A stretch of DNA of 64,000 nucleotides from Chlamydiales bacterium. GTDB taxonomy: Bacteria; Chlamydiota; Chlamydiia; Chlamydiales; JARBTQ01. The translations under genes and the position numbers were made by a program. The stretch covers positions 1 through 64,000 of the forward strand of contig JARBTQ010000001.1 of the NCBI GenBank assembly GCA_029240075.1, given 5' to 3'. Shown in pieces: positions 28,716-38,684 of this stretch (position 1 is the stretch's first letter; the number at the start of each line of letters is the position of its first letter). The notes beneath the pieces were generated by a model that did not search any database, was not told where the DNA came from, and saw nothing but the letters and a program-made list of their open reading frames with translations.

Positions 28716-31634
28716 ATGATCTATCGTAACATAAAAAGTGTATTAGTCATTGGGTCTGGCCCTATTATAGTAGGACAAGCTTGTGAGTTTGACTATTCAG
28801 GAGCTCAAGCTTGTAAGGCTTTAAGAGAAGAGGGTTGTCGAGTTATTTTAGTTAATTCTAATCCAGCAACTATCATGACAGATCCAAACTTAGCCGATGT
28901 CACATATATTGAACCTATCCAGGCTGACATTTTAGAAAAAATTATTATTAAGGAGCGTCCTGAGGCTCTATTGCCTACTATGGGAGGACAGACCGCTTTA
29001 AATAGTTGCTTAGAGTTAGCTAGATTGGGCATATTAGAAAAATACCAAATTCAAGTCATAGGAGCGTCTCTAAAAACTATTGAAACTGCTGAAAATAGGG
29101 AAATTTTTAAAAATACTATACAGCAAATTGGCCTTGAAATCCCTTACTCTGTCATAGCTTATTCTTTAATAGAAGCTTTAGATTCTTTAAAGTTATTCAA
29201 CTTCCCTATCATCATAAGGACTTCTTTTACTTTGGGTGGGAGTGGCGGTGGGATTGCTTACTCGGAATTAGAATTTGAAAGACTCTGTAGAAATGCTTTA
29301 GAGATTTCCCCTACAGGAATCTTAATAGAAGAAACTGTTATTGGCTGGAAAGAGTATGAGCTAGAGCTAATGAGGGATTATAAAGGGAATTGTGTTGTTG
29401 TCTGTTCTATTGAAAATTTTGATCCTATGGGAGTTCACACGGGAGATTCCATTACAGTTGCACCTGCCCAAACTTTGACTGATAAGGAATATCAAGTCAT
29501 GCGTAAACAGGCTTTTGCTGTTATGGAAACTGTAGGGATTACTTCGGGAGGTTGCAATGTGCAATTTGCAGTTAATCCGACCGATGGTCGTATACTAGTT
29601 ATTGAAATTAATCCCCGAGTATCTCGTTCCTCGGCTCTAGCCTCAAAAGCCACTGGGTTTCCTATTGCTAAAGTCTCTGCTAAACTAGCTTTAGGATATA
29701 GTTTAGATGAGATAAAATCAGATATTACTAAAAATATCATCCCTGCGGCCTTTGAACCTTCACTAGATTATGTAGTGGTTAAGATTCCCCGTTTTAATTT
29801 TGAAAAATTTCGACACGAAAGGGATGAATTGACTACCTATATGAAGTCAATAGGTGAAGTTATGGCTATTGGAAAAACATTTCAAGAAGCTTTGCAAAAA
29901 GCCATCTGTTCTTTAGAGATAGGATATACAGGATTAAATTCTCAATTAGACTCTATAAATACTTCAAATCCTATAGAAGTAATAGAGCAGAATTTAAAAG
30001 TTGCTAACTCTAGACGCCTATTTTTCATTGCCGATGCTCTTCGTTATGGGTATACCATTTCTCAGATCCATTCTCTAACCCATATAGATCCTTGGTTTAT
30101 TTATCAACTAAAAGAGCTTCTTGATTTGGAAAAGAAGTTAGTTAGTAAAGAAATCTCTATCTTGCAGAAAGAGGAGTTTTTACATATCAAGCAAAAGGGA
30201 TTTAGCGATGATTATATAGCTGAACTTTTAGATCTCTCTAGGGAAGCGATTCGAGCCGTAAAAGAAAAATACTCTATTCTACCCGCTTACAAGCGTATTG
30301 ACACATGTGCTGGAGAATATACTACTAATACATCTTATCTGTATTCTACATATGAACAGGAGTGTGAAGCTAAACCGACGACGCAACCAAAAATTATTGT
30401 AATAGGTAGTGGCCCCAATAGAATAGGGCAAGGTATAGAATTTGACTACTGTTGCGTGCATGCAATAATGGCTGTACGTGCTTTAAACTATGAAGCTATT
30501 ATGGTGAATTGTAACCCAGAGACAGTTTCTACAGACTATGATGTATCAAATCGCCTATATTTTGAGCCGTTAACTATTGAGCATATCATTTCTATAGTTA
30601 ATCTAGAAAAACCGAAAGGTGTTCTTGTACAGTTTGGTGGGCAAACACCTTTATCTCTAACATCGCAACTTCACAAGTTGAAAGTTCCTATTTTAGGGAC
30701 TTCACCTACCGATATAGATAAGGCAGAAAATAGATTATCTTTTAAACAAATGATCGATAAATTAGGTCTATTGCAACCTACGAGTTGTATTTGCTCTAGT
30801 ACAGAGGAAGTTTTCAATTTTATAGAGCACATAAACTATCCAGTTTTGTTGCGCCCCTCCTATATTATTGGTGGTTCTCAGATAGCTCTTATAAAAGATA
30901 GCCATGAACTTCAACTTTATTTTGATGCTAAGCCTATCAAACAAGAACCAATCTTAGTAGAGAAATTTATAAACAGTGCTTTAGAGATTGAAGTTGAAGC
31001 TATTTGTGATCGTAAGAGTATTCTAATAGTTAGTATTCTAGAACAATTTGAAGAAGTGGGAATACATTCTGGAGATTCTTCTGCAATTATGCCATCTGTA
31101 AACTTATCTGAAGAGATTTTGGAGCAGATACAGGAAATAACGTATACATTGGCACTGTCATTAAATATATTAGGTATAATAAATATTCAATTAGCAGTTA
31201 AAGGCAGATCTGTCTATGTACTAGAAGTTAATCCTAGAGCATCTAGAATGACCCCTTTTGTTGCAAAAGCAACAGGGGTGCCAATGATTCAAATAGCAGT
31301 TAATTGTATTCTAGGTAAAAGCTTAGCTATACAGGGATATAAACAGAGAATAAATAAGTGTTTTTCTGCACTCTATGCTGTCAAAATGCCTATTTTTTCT
31401 TATAATAAATTCCCAAATGCAGAGCAAAATCTTGGCCCCGAAATGAAATCTACAGGTGAAATTATGGGGCTAGGAAAGACACCAGCAGAAGCAATTTCAA
31501 AAGTTAAACAAGATAGTAAAAAATTTCATTCAGCATTACTTCAGCAAAATTATAAATTTGAAGGGGTTCCAAAAGACTTTGTGCAGCATGATCTTGTTGA
31601 CATTTATAGTCTACAAACGCATCAGGTCAATTAA
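28716..31634 (+). CDS. carB: carbamoyl-phosphate synthase large subunit, C-terminally shortened
   Basis: 972 aa; both synthetase halves present (SVLVIGSGPIIVGQACEFDYSGAQA; IIVIGSGPNRIGQGIEFDYCCVHA); ends ~50 residues after STGEIMGLGKTPAEA. Confidence 0.93.
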   Translation: MIYRNIKSVLVIGSGPIIVGQACEFDYSGAQACKALREEGCRVILVNSNPATIMTDPNLADVTYIEPIQADILEKIIIKERPEALLPTMGGQTALNSCLELARLGILEKYQIQVIGASLKTIETAENREIFKNTIQQIGLEIPYSVIAYSLIEALDSLKLFNFPIIIRTSFTLGGSGGGIAYSELEFERLCRNALEISPTGILIEETVIGWKEYELELMRDYKGNCVVVCSIENFDPMGVHTGDSITVAPAQTLTDKEYQVMRKQAFAVMETVGITSGGCNVQFAVNPTDGRILVIEINPRVSRSSALASKATGFPIAKVSAKLALGYSLDEIKSDITKNIIPAAFEPSLDYVVVKIPRFNFEKFRHERDELTTYMKSIGEVMAIGKTFQEALQKAICSLEIGYTGLNSQLDSINTSNPIEVIEQNLKVANSRRLFFIADALRYGYTISQIHSLTHIDPWFIYQLKELLDLEKKLVSKEISILQKEEFLHIKQKGFSDDYIAELLDLSREAIRAVKEKYSILPAYKRIDTCAGEYTTNTSYLYSTYEQECEAKPTTQPKIIVIGSGPNRIGQGIEFDYCCVHAIMAVRALNYEAIMVNCNPETVSTDYDVSNRLYFEPLTIEHIISIVNLEKPKGVLVQFGGQTPLSLTSQLHKLKVPILGTSPTDIDKAENRLSFKQMIDKLGLLQPTSCICSSTEEVFNFIEHINYPVLLRPSYIIGGSQIALIKDSHELQLYFDAKPIKQEPILVEKFINSALEIEVEAICDRKSILIVSILEQFEEVGIHSGDSSAIMPSVNLSEEILEQIQEITYTLALSLNILGIINIQLAVKGRSVYVLEVNPRASRMTPFVAKATGVPMIQIAVNCILGKSLAIQGYKQRINKCFSALYAVKMPIFSYNKFPNAEQNLGPEMKSTGEIMGLGKTPAEAISKVKQDSKKFHSALLQQNYKFEGVPKDFVQHDLVDIYSLQTHQVN

Positions 31635-31851
31635 TTTTAAAGTTTACGATATCAATTTGTAGTTAGCTGCCATTTAAATACCTATAAAAAAATCAAAAAC
31701 CCTCAGATTCATATTTGAATAGGATTAGTTTTAAACTTTTGTAAAAATAGGTTGGAACCCTTTAATAATTTGGATAGATTTAAAATTTACTTTTATTATT
31801 ACAAACCATACAAGGAGCGGTCTAATTTATCTTTTTTACTAGCCAGATGTT

Positions 31852-34335
31852 TTAGAAAGCTTCATCATAAGTGAAAATACGACGAATGCGGGGACCGAGG
31901 CAAGTTAAAAGTTGGTAGACGTGGGTTCCCCCTGCCTCAGCTAATTGTGCGGGATCGATAAAATGACCAAATAGGTCCTTGCCAAAAATAAGGGCTGAAT
32001 CCCCTATTGAAGCTTCTGGAATATCGGTAATATCTACCATCATAAAATCCATACAGATACGCCCTACAAATGGAGCCTTTTTATCTCGAATTACAGCATA
32101 TCCTCTGCCGCTATACTGTGTATGTAGGCCATCACAATAGCCAAGTGGCAAGACCGCTATTTTTTCCAAGTCTCTAGCCACGGTGTAAGTTCCTGCATAA
32201 CTGACAGTTTCTCCTTTCAACATCGTATTGATTCCAACAATGCGAGAAGTTAGCGATACTGCAGGTTTTAGATCTAAATTTGGCAATAGGCCGAATAAGC
32301 CTAAACCGATCCGCACCATATTAAAGTCTGCTTGTGGAAATCGGAGTGAACCATAAGAATTGGCTGCATGAACCCATGGAAGCTTATAGCCTGCAGCTTC
32401 AAGGATTCGTATACAATCTGTAAATTTTTCCAACTGCTGCAGAGTTAAGTAATCATGTTGAGGGTTATCAGCTGAAAAGAAATGGGTCATTACCCCCATT
32501 AATTGTATATGACTACAATTGTGAATAGTACGAGCTATAGTTAAGGCCTGTTCTGGGCGGCAACCAAATCGTCCCATCCCTGTGTCTATGTGCAGATGCA
32601 CTTTAATCAGTTTATCAAACTTACAAGCAACCCTCTGGAAGCTTTCTACTTGAGTTACTGAACTAACTCCCACTTCGAAATCGTTTTGAATGATAAGTTC
32701 CGCCTCATCCTCTGTTGCGTGGATCGCAAAGATAGGTAGGTCTATACCTGCTTGTTTGAGGATAATTCCCTCATCAACATGAGCTACTCCAAAAATATCA
32801 ATTCCACATCCCTCTAAAAAACGAGCAAGCGAAAGGCTATCAGTTCCATAGCCAAAAGCCTTTACCATAGCCATAAAACGTACATTGCTAGGCCACTTAG
32901 AGCGCATCATCGCAATATTACTCTCTATAGCTGCTAAGTTAATTGTGAGGATATTATCGTAGGTGTTTTTATCCAGAGATGCAGCTATATCCCAGATTGA
33001 AGACTTATTAGCACCTTTTACCAAAACAAAATCATCTGCTTTGACATAGCTTTGCATAAATTGTAATGCAGAAGTATAGTCTTTAAAGGTCTCAATTTGG
33101 ACAAACGGGGCCAATCTTTCCGCATAAGGGATAAAGGTGTCTATTGTGCGCTTTTCTACTAATAATAAACGGTCTACTTTATATTTGATGAGCATCTTAA
33201 GGACATGAGAAATTTCAGCCATTGACAAGGACTGTTCCCGTCGTACTCCTCCAAAAACAAACCATTTACGCCCATTTTTAGCTTCTCGCTGCAATGATTG
33301 CAAAGCAGATTCCAGAGAAGAAAGGTCTGCACAATACCGCTCATTAATAATAGTTGTTCCTGTAGCTAACTTCCAGCGCTCAGATCCTGTTTCCTGAAAG
33401 GAATATTCATGTAATGTTTTAGCTATTGCATCTGCTGACAAGCCTAATAACCAGGCAGCCTTGGTTGCAATCTGAACTAGTTCAATACAATAAGCTTGTG
33501 ATTTCGCTAACTGACCTGAAAAGATAAAATGATTTGGAAAATTTATTTGGTAGCTTAGTTTATCACGGGGTAGATCATTAACTATGACCTTAGGCAGGTT
33601 TTCATAATCATAATCCCAAGCTAGAGTAAATTGTCTACTAAAAGAGATGGAACTACCTGGCTGCAAAGTCCAATGTTCAACAGGAACAGCTTGTAATAAT
33701 TTTAATTTTTCTTGGGTTACTACTACTGTATTAGGCATCAAGCCTAAATGAGAGCTATCCACCTTTGTCAAAATAGCATAATCAGGTTGAATCATTTGTG
33801 CCAAATGATCCATTTCGCCAACTTTTGAGATTCCGGCCTCTATAATTGCATACTGATGGGTTGAATCTATTAAAAATAGGCTCATAGCGACGCCAATTTG
33901 GCTATTGAAGCTTTCAGGAGAGGAAGCAACTGATCTTTCTTGTTTTAACATTTCATGCAAAAGATCTTTTAGCATAGTTTTCCCAACTGATCCTGTAATC
34001 GCAATAACGTTTACATTGAGAAATTTCCTATAAGCAGCAGCAATCTCTTGCATTGCCCTTAGAGGACTTGGCACGTACAATAGAGTTATAGATTGGGGGA
34101 GATCTGAAGAGGCTATATAATCTTCTTCAACTAGAATGTATCGCGCACCCTGTTCTATAGCTGTTTTAACAAATTCATGTCCATGTCGAAAGCGCCCAGG
34201 TAAAGCTACAAATAGAGCTTTGAGAGAAGTGATTAATCGAGAATCTATTGCTACTTGATCGATCCATGCAGGGAAATTGCCGTTTCCCCCCGCTACGATA
34301 AAGTTTTTCCATAACCTCAGATCAAATAGCTCCAT
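31852..34335 (-). CDS. murF-alr: bifunctional UDP-MurNAc-tripeptide--D-Ala-D-Ala ligase / alanine racemase (MurF-Alr fusion)
   Basis: 827 aa; N-terminal Mur ligase (VIAITGSVGKTMLKDLLHEML, SFNSQIGVAMSLF), C-terminal Alr (MAMVKAFGYGTDSLSLARFLE, HIDTGMGRFGCRP, VSYAGTYTV, GRICMDFMMVDIT). Confidence 0.92.
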   Translation of the reverse strand: MELFDLRLWKNFIVAGGNGNFPAWIDQVAIDSRLITSLKALFVALPGRFRHGHEFVKTAIEQGARYILVEEDYIASSDLPQSITLLYVPSPLRAMQEIAAAYRKFLNVNVIAITGSVGKTMLKDLLHEMLKQERSVASSPESFNSQIGVAMSLFLIDSTHQYAIIEAGISKVGEMDHLAQMIQPDYAILTKVDSSHLGLMPNTVVVTQEKLKLLQAVPVEHWTLQPGSSISFSRQFTLAWDYDYENLPKVIVNDLPRDKLSYQINFPNHFIFSGQLAKSQAYCIELVQIATKAAWLLGLSADAIAKTLHEYSFQETGSERWKLATGTTIINERYCADLSSLESALQSLQREAKNGRKWFVFGGVRREQSLSMAEISHVLKMLIKYKVDRLLLVEKRTIDTFIPYAERLAPFVQIETFKDYTSALQFMQSYVKADDFVLVKGANKSSIWDIAASLDKNTYDNILTINLAAIESNIAMMRSKWPSNVRFMAMVKAFGYGTDSLSLARFLEGCGIDIFGVAHVDEGIILKQAGIDLPIFAIHATEDEAELIIQNDFEVGVSSVTQVESFQRVACKFDKLIKVHLHIDTGMGRFGCRPEQALTIARTIHNCSHIQLMGVMTHFFSADNPQHDYLTLQQLEKFTDCIRILEAAGYKLPWVHAANSYGSLRFPQADFNMVRIGLGLFGLLPNLDLKPAVSLTSRIVGINTMLKGETVSYAGTYTVARDLEKIAVLPLGYCDGLHTQYSGRGYAVIRDKKAPFVGRICMDFMMVDITDIPEASIGDSALIFGKDLFGHFIDPAQLAEAGGTHVYQLLTCLGPRIRRIFTYDEAF

Positions 34336-34357
34336 TTACACCTCTATAAATTTAAGT

Positions 34358-35449
34358 TTATACTTTATAAAATGAATAAAAGCGCCACATGCTAGGAGCA
34401 AAGAATAGAAACATAGTTCCTCCTAATGCGATCAAAGGGGAAATAACACCGCTTTGTCCTAGAATAACTGCAGAGTTAAAAGCGGTAAAGAAGAATACTA
34501 ATAAGAATAGAGCCCAACAATAGATTTTAAATATTGACACCTGTCGATCAAAAATAAAACACTCTGGAACAGTCGTAATGACAACCCAAAGGGAAATCAA
34601 AGGGATCAATATTTTGAAATACCACATTGTCCACTCTTCTGGATTCATACGAGCAATTTTTCCCTCTTTGTTTGTCTGCAGTGTTTGCCATAACTCAGAC
34701 AATGCATAATTTTCTAATGGTTTTAGCACCTTTTTCAAATCTTTATGCTTAAATTTTATTTGAGGGAAAATCTTTTCATTTTCTGACGTCATACGTATAA
34801 AGCGTCCTTCTTGGTTACGTGTAAACTGATCGACATAACTTCCCAAAGGAGGGATTTGGTCTGGCTTGAAATATTTCATATGGATCACAGCATCCGGGGA
34901 AAGAACCCAAAAGACATCGAATAATGCTTGCTTTTGCATATCGTATTTCTGGTAGATCATTTTGCTCCCATCTTCAAGGTAAAGGGTGCTTAATTTATCA
35001 ATTTGGTTTCCTTTTCTCTCTGCTGAATGAAAATACTTCACTTCAAATTGATCGATGTAAGGTAAAGTATAAGGCTCTAAGTACTCAAAATTAAGATAAA
35101 TAGAACCGCTACTTAGCAATGCTATCACCAAGAAAGGTCTAAAGATCTGTTTTTTAGATATACCTCCTACAAGCAAGGCTAAGAGTTCTCTTCTTAAACT
35201 CATTTGGCATAAGACTGTCAAAGTGCTTAGTAACAAAGCAAAAGGAACTAAAAATTGTAAGCGACGTATAAAATGTGCAAAGTAATAGAGGGTTACTTCT
35301 GTAAATCCAATTGTATTCCTCTGGAAAACTCGCATATGTGATGAGTAATCGATCAGTACGTATAAGAAATAAATAGCAATAAGGAATAGAGCAAATACTT
35401 TAAAAATTTCCTTAAAAAGGTACCTTTCCCAACGTCGAAATAAGATCAT
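34358..35449 (-). CDS. LptF/LptG family LPS export permease (YjgP/YjgQ)
   Basis: 363 aa; N-terminal RYLFKEIFKVFALFLIAIYFLYVLIDYSSHM typical of the family; paired with a second permease upstream. Confidence 0.8.
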   Translation of the reverse strand: MILFRRWERYLFKEIFKVFALFLIAIYFLYVLIDYSSHMRVFQRNTIGFTEVTLYYFAHFIRRLQFLVPFALLLSTLTVLCQMSLRRELLALLVGGISKKQIFRPFLVIALLSSGSIYLNFEYLEPYTLPYIDQFEVKYFHSAERKGNQIDKLSTLYLEDGSKMIYQKYDMQKQALFDVFWVLSPDAVIHMKYFKPDQIPPLGSYVDQFTRNQEGRFIRMTSENEKIFPQIKFKHKDLKKVLKPLENYALSELWQTLQTNKEGKIARMNPEEWTMWYFKILIPLISLWVVITTVPECFIFDRQVSIFKIYCWALFLLVFFFTAFNSAVILGQSGVISPLIALGGTMFLFFAPSMWRFYSFYKV

Positions 35450-36654
35450 GATAGATCTCCTCGGTTCAGCTTACGTAAGGTCCATAACCCAGCGACTCCT
35501 ATTAATGTATGGGGTACAGTATAGAGTGCCAGCGTGAGCAAGACAGAATGCTCAAATGCTTTAGCTACAAAGAAGGCTGTTATAAATAAACTTGCTAATA
35601 AAATTACTGTAATTAGCTTTGCTCTATGTCTTTGTCGTCCTATTTCAATTCCCAAAGTAGCGCCTAACCATGTAAAAGATAAGGGAGCAATTGCAATGTA
35701 TATACGTCTAAGCATTTCAGCAATTACTTTCGAATTTCTTTTATGATAATGGGGTTGCATCGATTCTAACTCTGAAAAATTCGTAGTGCTCGATTCAAGC
35801 TTTTTATAATTGTCCCTATAATCCTTTAATCGGGCTGCAAGCATATTCCAATTAAGCTGATTGTTTGAGGGAATTTTTTGTGAACTAGAGGAGCCAATCA
35901 CTGCGGAAAACTCTGCCGAAGAAGAATACATTTTTTGCTGATTTTCAATTAAAAGGTGATCATACCCCTGCTCTTGATTTGTATCTACGGTAGATACGAT
36001 AGTCACCTGATTTCCTATAACTTGTTCTGACTCCGATAAAATCTCTTTAGCCATTATAAGAGCTAGCCTATCATTTCGTTTATTCTTAAAAACTATAGCT
36101 ACGTCCTTAGCTAATCTACCGGCTTCCAGATAACCTACAGATATATCGATATTTTTTAAATTTAACTGTTCACTACTTTTTAGTAGAGATAATGGATTAA
36201 CTTTACTTAAGTCTCCTTTCATTTCTTGTAAAGCATAGTAAGCATGAGTTCCCCACTCTGAAGTAGTGTAAAAATTAAAAAAACTTAAGTATAGAGCAAC
36301 CGTAAGTATAGGTCCTAATAATTGCATAAGAGAGAGGCCAGAAGCTTGCCATGCAATGATTTCATATGAATGGGACAAACGTTGGAAAAGAATCCAGGAT
36401 GCCAGCAAACATGAAACGGGAATAGCTAGAGAGGACATATAAATGATTTGGTAACTTGTAAAAAGACCAATCTCTGATAAAGGAGCGCCTAGAGCTGCTA
36501 TCTTTGCGATCTCTTTAAAACGAATAATCACTAAAATAGCTAAAAAAGAGCATAAGGTTAGTAAAAAAACCTTGGAATACAACGATATAAAATATCGCCA
36601 ACGTATAGGTATAAAACGTTTAGGCTGCTGGATTAACCATGTTAGAGGTGACAT
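35446..36654 (-). CDS. LptF/LptG family LPS export permease (YjgP/YjgQ)
   Basis: 402 aa; similar topology, overlaps the downstream permease by 4 bp. Confidence 0.8.
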   Translation of the reverse strand: MSPLTWLIQQPKRFIPIRWRYFISLYSKVFLLTLCSFLAILVIIRFKEIAKIAALGAPLSEIGLFTSYQIIYMSSLAIPVSCLLASWILFQRLSHSYEIIAWQASGLSLMQLLGPILTVALYLSFFNFYTTSEWGTHAYYALQEMKGDLSKVNPLSLLKSSEQLNLKNIDISVGYLEAGRLAKDVAIVFKNKRNDRLALIMAKEILSESEQVIGNQVTIVSTVDTNQEQGYDHLLIENQQKMYSSSAEFSAVIGSSSSQKIPSNNQLNWNMLAARLKDYRDNYKKLESSTTNFSELESMQPHYHKRNSKVIAEMLRRIYIAIAPLSFTWLGATLGIEIGRQRHRAKLITVILLASLFITAFFVAKAFEHSVLLTLALYTVPHTLIGVAGLWTLRKLNRGDLS

Positions 36655-36672
36655 TCCATTCCTTTAATTTTT

Positions 36673-38490
36673 CTATTTTTGTTTAGCTTCAAGTTCACTC
36701 CAACGGGCATACAGTCTATCTATTTCCTCTTGAACTTGTTGCATTTGTTCACAGAGAGTGCTTAGAGTGGCTATTTGGTTAACAATAGCAGGGTCTTGGC
36801 TTTTTATCTTTAGACTATCTAGTTGCTCTTCAGCTTGCATAATCTTGCCTTCCATTTGATCCCATTCTAATTTTTCTTTATAGGAAAGCTTCTTAGATTT
36901 TGGAGGATTATCTGGGGTGCTTAATTTTTCGCTTCCTTTCTTTTTTGCTGCTTCAATTTGTACCGTTGACTTTTCCTGCTCCTTTTGAAACTGTTCCCAT
37001 TGTAGATAATCTGCGTAAAGATTATGTTCTCCTTGGTTATCTAAAGCTAGAATTTCGGTTGATAAACGATCCAATAGGTAACGATCATGGGTAACCAACA
37101 CAACAGCTCCTTGGAAATTTTCTAGGCTTTCTTCTAGAATTTCTAAAGTTGCAATATCTAAGTCATTAGTCGGTTCATCCAGTAACAATAAATCTGCAGG
37201 TTCAAGCATTAACTTAGCAATGACTAAGCGAGCTCTTTCTCCTCCAGAAAGATTGTATAATGGCATGTTGATCTTATCAGCTCCAAATAAAAAACGTTTA
37301 GCCCATGAAGCAACATGTATCGATTGTCCTTGGTAAAAGACTGTTTCTCCATTTGTAGCTAGCGTTTCTCTAATAGTCGATTTAAGGTCGAGCTTAGCAC
37401 GATGTTGATCGAAATAGACAATTTTAAGTGCATCAGCTTTTTCAATAGATCCTGCAGTAGGCTTAAGCTCACCTGCAATGACTTTTAAAAGGCTACTTTT
37501 TCCACTTCCATTAAGACCTAAAACCCCAAGGCATGTACCTGGAGCAAGCTCTAAATTTAATTCAGTAAAAATCTTTTTGTCTCCGATCTTAAGATCCAAT
37601 CCTTCCCCTACAAATAATTTCTTAGTTTTACGTCCGGAAGCATTAAAATCAATCTGAGCCGTCTGTTGTGTATTCCTTGATTTAACATTTGCATGTTCCT
37701 GTATGACTCGGTGAGCTTCCTTAATACGAGATTCTGCTTTAGTTGTACGAGCTTTAGGTCCTCTGCGGAGCCATTCAACCTCTCTACGCATTCGATTTGC
37801 TAAAGAACGTTCATATTGTTGCTGTCCTTCTAGAAATGTTTCACGCCTTTCTAAAAATGTACTATAGTTACCACTAGTTGAAAAAGTCCCTTCGGGGAAG
37901 ATCCGGTTAATTTCAACTACACGAGTGGTTACGTTCTCCAGAAAATAGCGATCGTGGGTGATAATTAAACAGGTCCAGGACCCTTTTTTAACTAGCTTTT
38001 CCAACCATATGATTCCTTCCACATCCAAATGGTTAGTTGGTTCATCCATTAAAATAAGATCTGGTTCTTTTGACAAAGCAATTGCTATCGCAAGGCGCTT
38101 TTTCCAGCCCCCGGACAATTTTTGCACTGTTCTATCCAAATCATAAATTCCACACTTCCCTGCCGAAGTTTGAATAGCAGCATCCCTAACAAATTCATCA
38201 TCAATAAAATTTGCTAATTCTTTATCAAATATCTGCTTAATTGTGAGATTTGGGTCAAATAAGCTCTCTTGGGGAATATATTCTACTTGAATTCCTGATT
38301 GATAAGATACAGCGCCTTCGTCAGGGCTATCTATCCCAGATAATAGCTTAAGGAAAGTAGATTTACCAGAACCATTAGGCCCAATCAACCCTACCCTTTC
38401 CCCTTTGAAGATCGAAAAAGATACATGTTTAAACAGAGGTTCAGCCCCATAAGTTTTACTTAAAGCCTGCCCATTCAATAAAGGTGTCAT
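36673..38490 (-). CDS. uup: ABC-F family ATPase, Uup-like
   Basis: 605 aa; two ABC domains (GPNGSGKST..., LSGGWKKRLAIAIAL; GLNGSGKSS..., LSGGERARLVIAKLM) and a C-terminal coiled-coil-like extension. Confidence 0.85.
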   Translation of the reverse strand: MTPLLNGQALSKTYGAEPLFKHVSFSIFKGERVGLIGPNGSGKSTFLKLLSGIDSPDEGAVSYQSGIQVEYIPQESLFDPNLTIKQIFDKELANFIDDEFVRDAAIQTSAGKCGIYDLDRTVQKLSGGWKKRLAIAIALSKEPDLILMDEPTNHLDVEGIIWLEKLVKKGSWTCLIITHDRYFLENVTTRVVEINRIFPEGTFSTSGNYSTFLERRETFLEGQQQYERSLANRMRREVEWLRRGPKARTTKAESRIKEAHRVIQEHANVKSRNTQQTAQIDFNASGRKTKKLFVGEGLDLKIGDKKIFTELNLELAPGTCLGVLGLNGSGKSSLLKVIAGELKPTAGSIEKADALKIVYFDQHRAKLDLKSTIRETLATNGETVFYQGQSIHVASWAKRFLFGADKINMPLYNLSGGERARLVIAKLMLEPADLLLLDEPTNDLDIATLEILEESLENFQGAVVLVTHDRYLLDRLSTEILALDNQGEHNLYADYLQWEQFQKEQEKSTVQIEAAKKKGSEKLSTPDNPPKSKKLSYKEKLEWDQMEGKIMQAEEQLDSLKIKSQDPAIVNQIATLSTLCEQMQQVQEEIDRLYARWSELEAKQK

Positions 38491-38684
38491 ATAACTACTT
38501 ATTAATAAGATTTAGAAAAATAGAATAAAAGATTACAAATTCAACATTTCTAAGAAAATAATCGATTTTGAGTTATCTAGAAAGCATTTTTTTAAGGGAA
38601 GATTCTAAATTAATAACTAAATCTATGCTAAAAGCTTGCATATCATTCTAGATAGTTGGTAGAATTTTCCTACTGTTTTATAAA

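Noticed and set aside
29492-29740. Antisense ORFs in carB (also 28805-29032, 29367-29564, 30279-30461)
   Set aside because: Lie opposite highly conserved CarB sequence; no independent evidence.
31635-31851. Possible continuation of CarB after its stop codon
   Set aside because: No frame gives recognisable MGS-domain sequence; AT-rich non-coding character.
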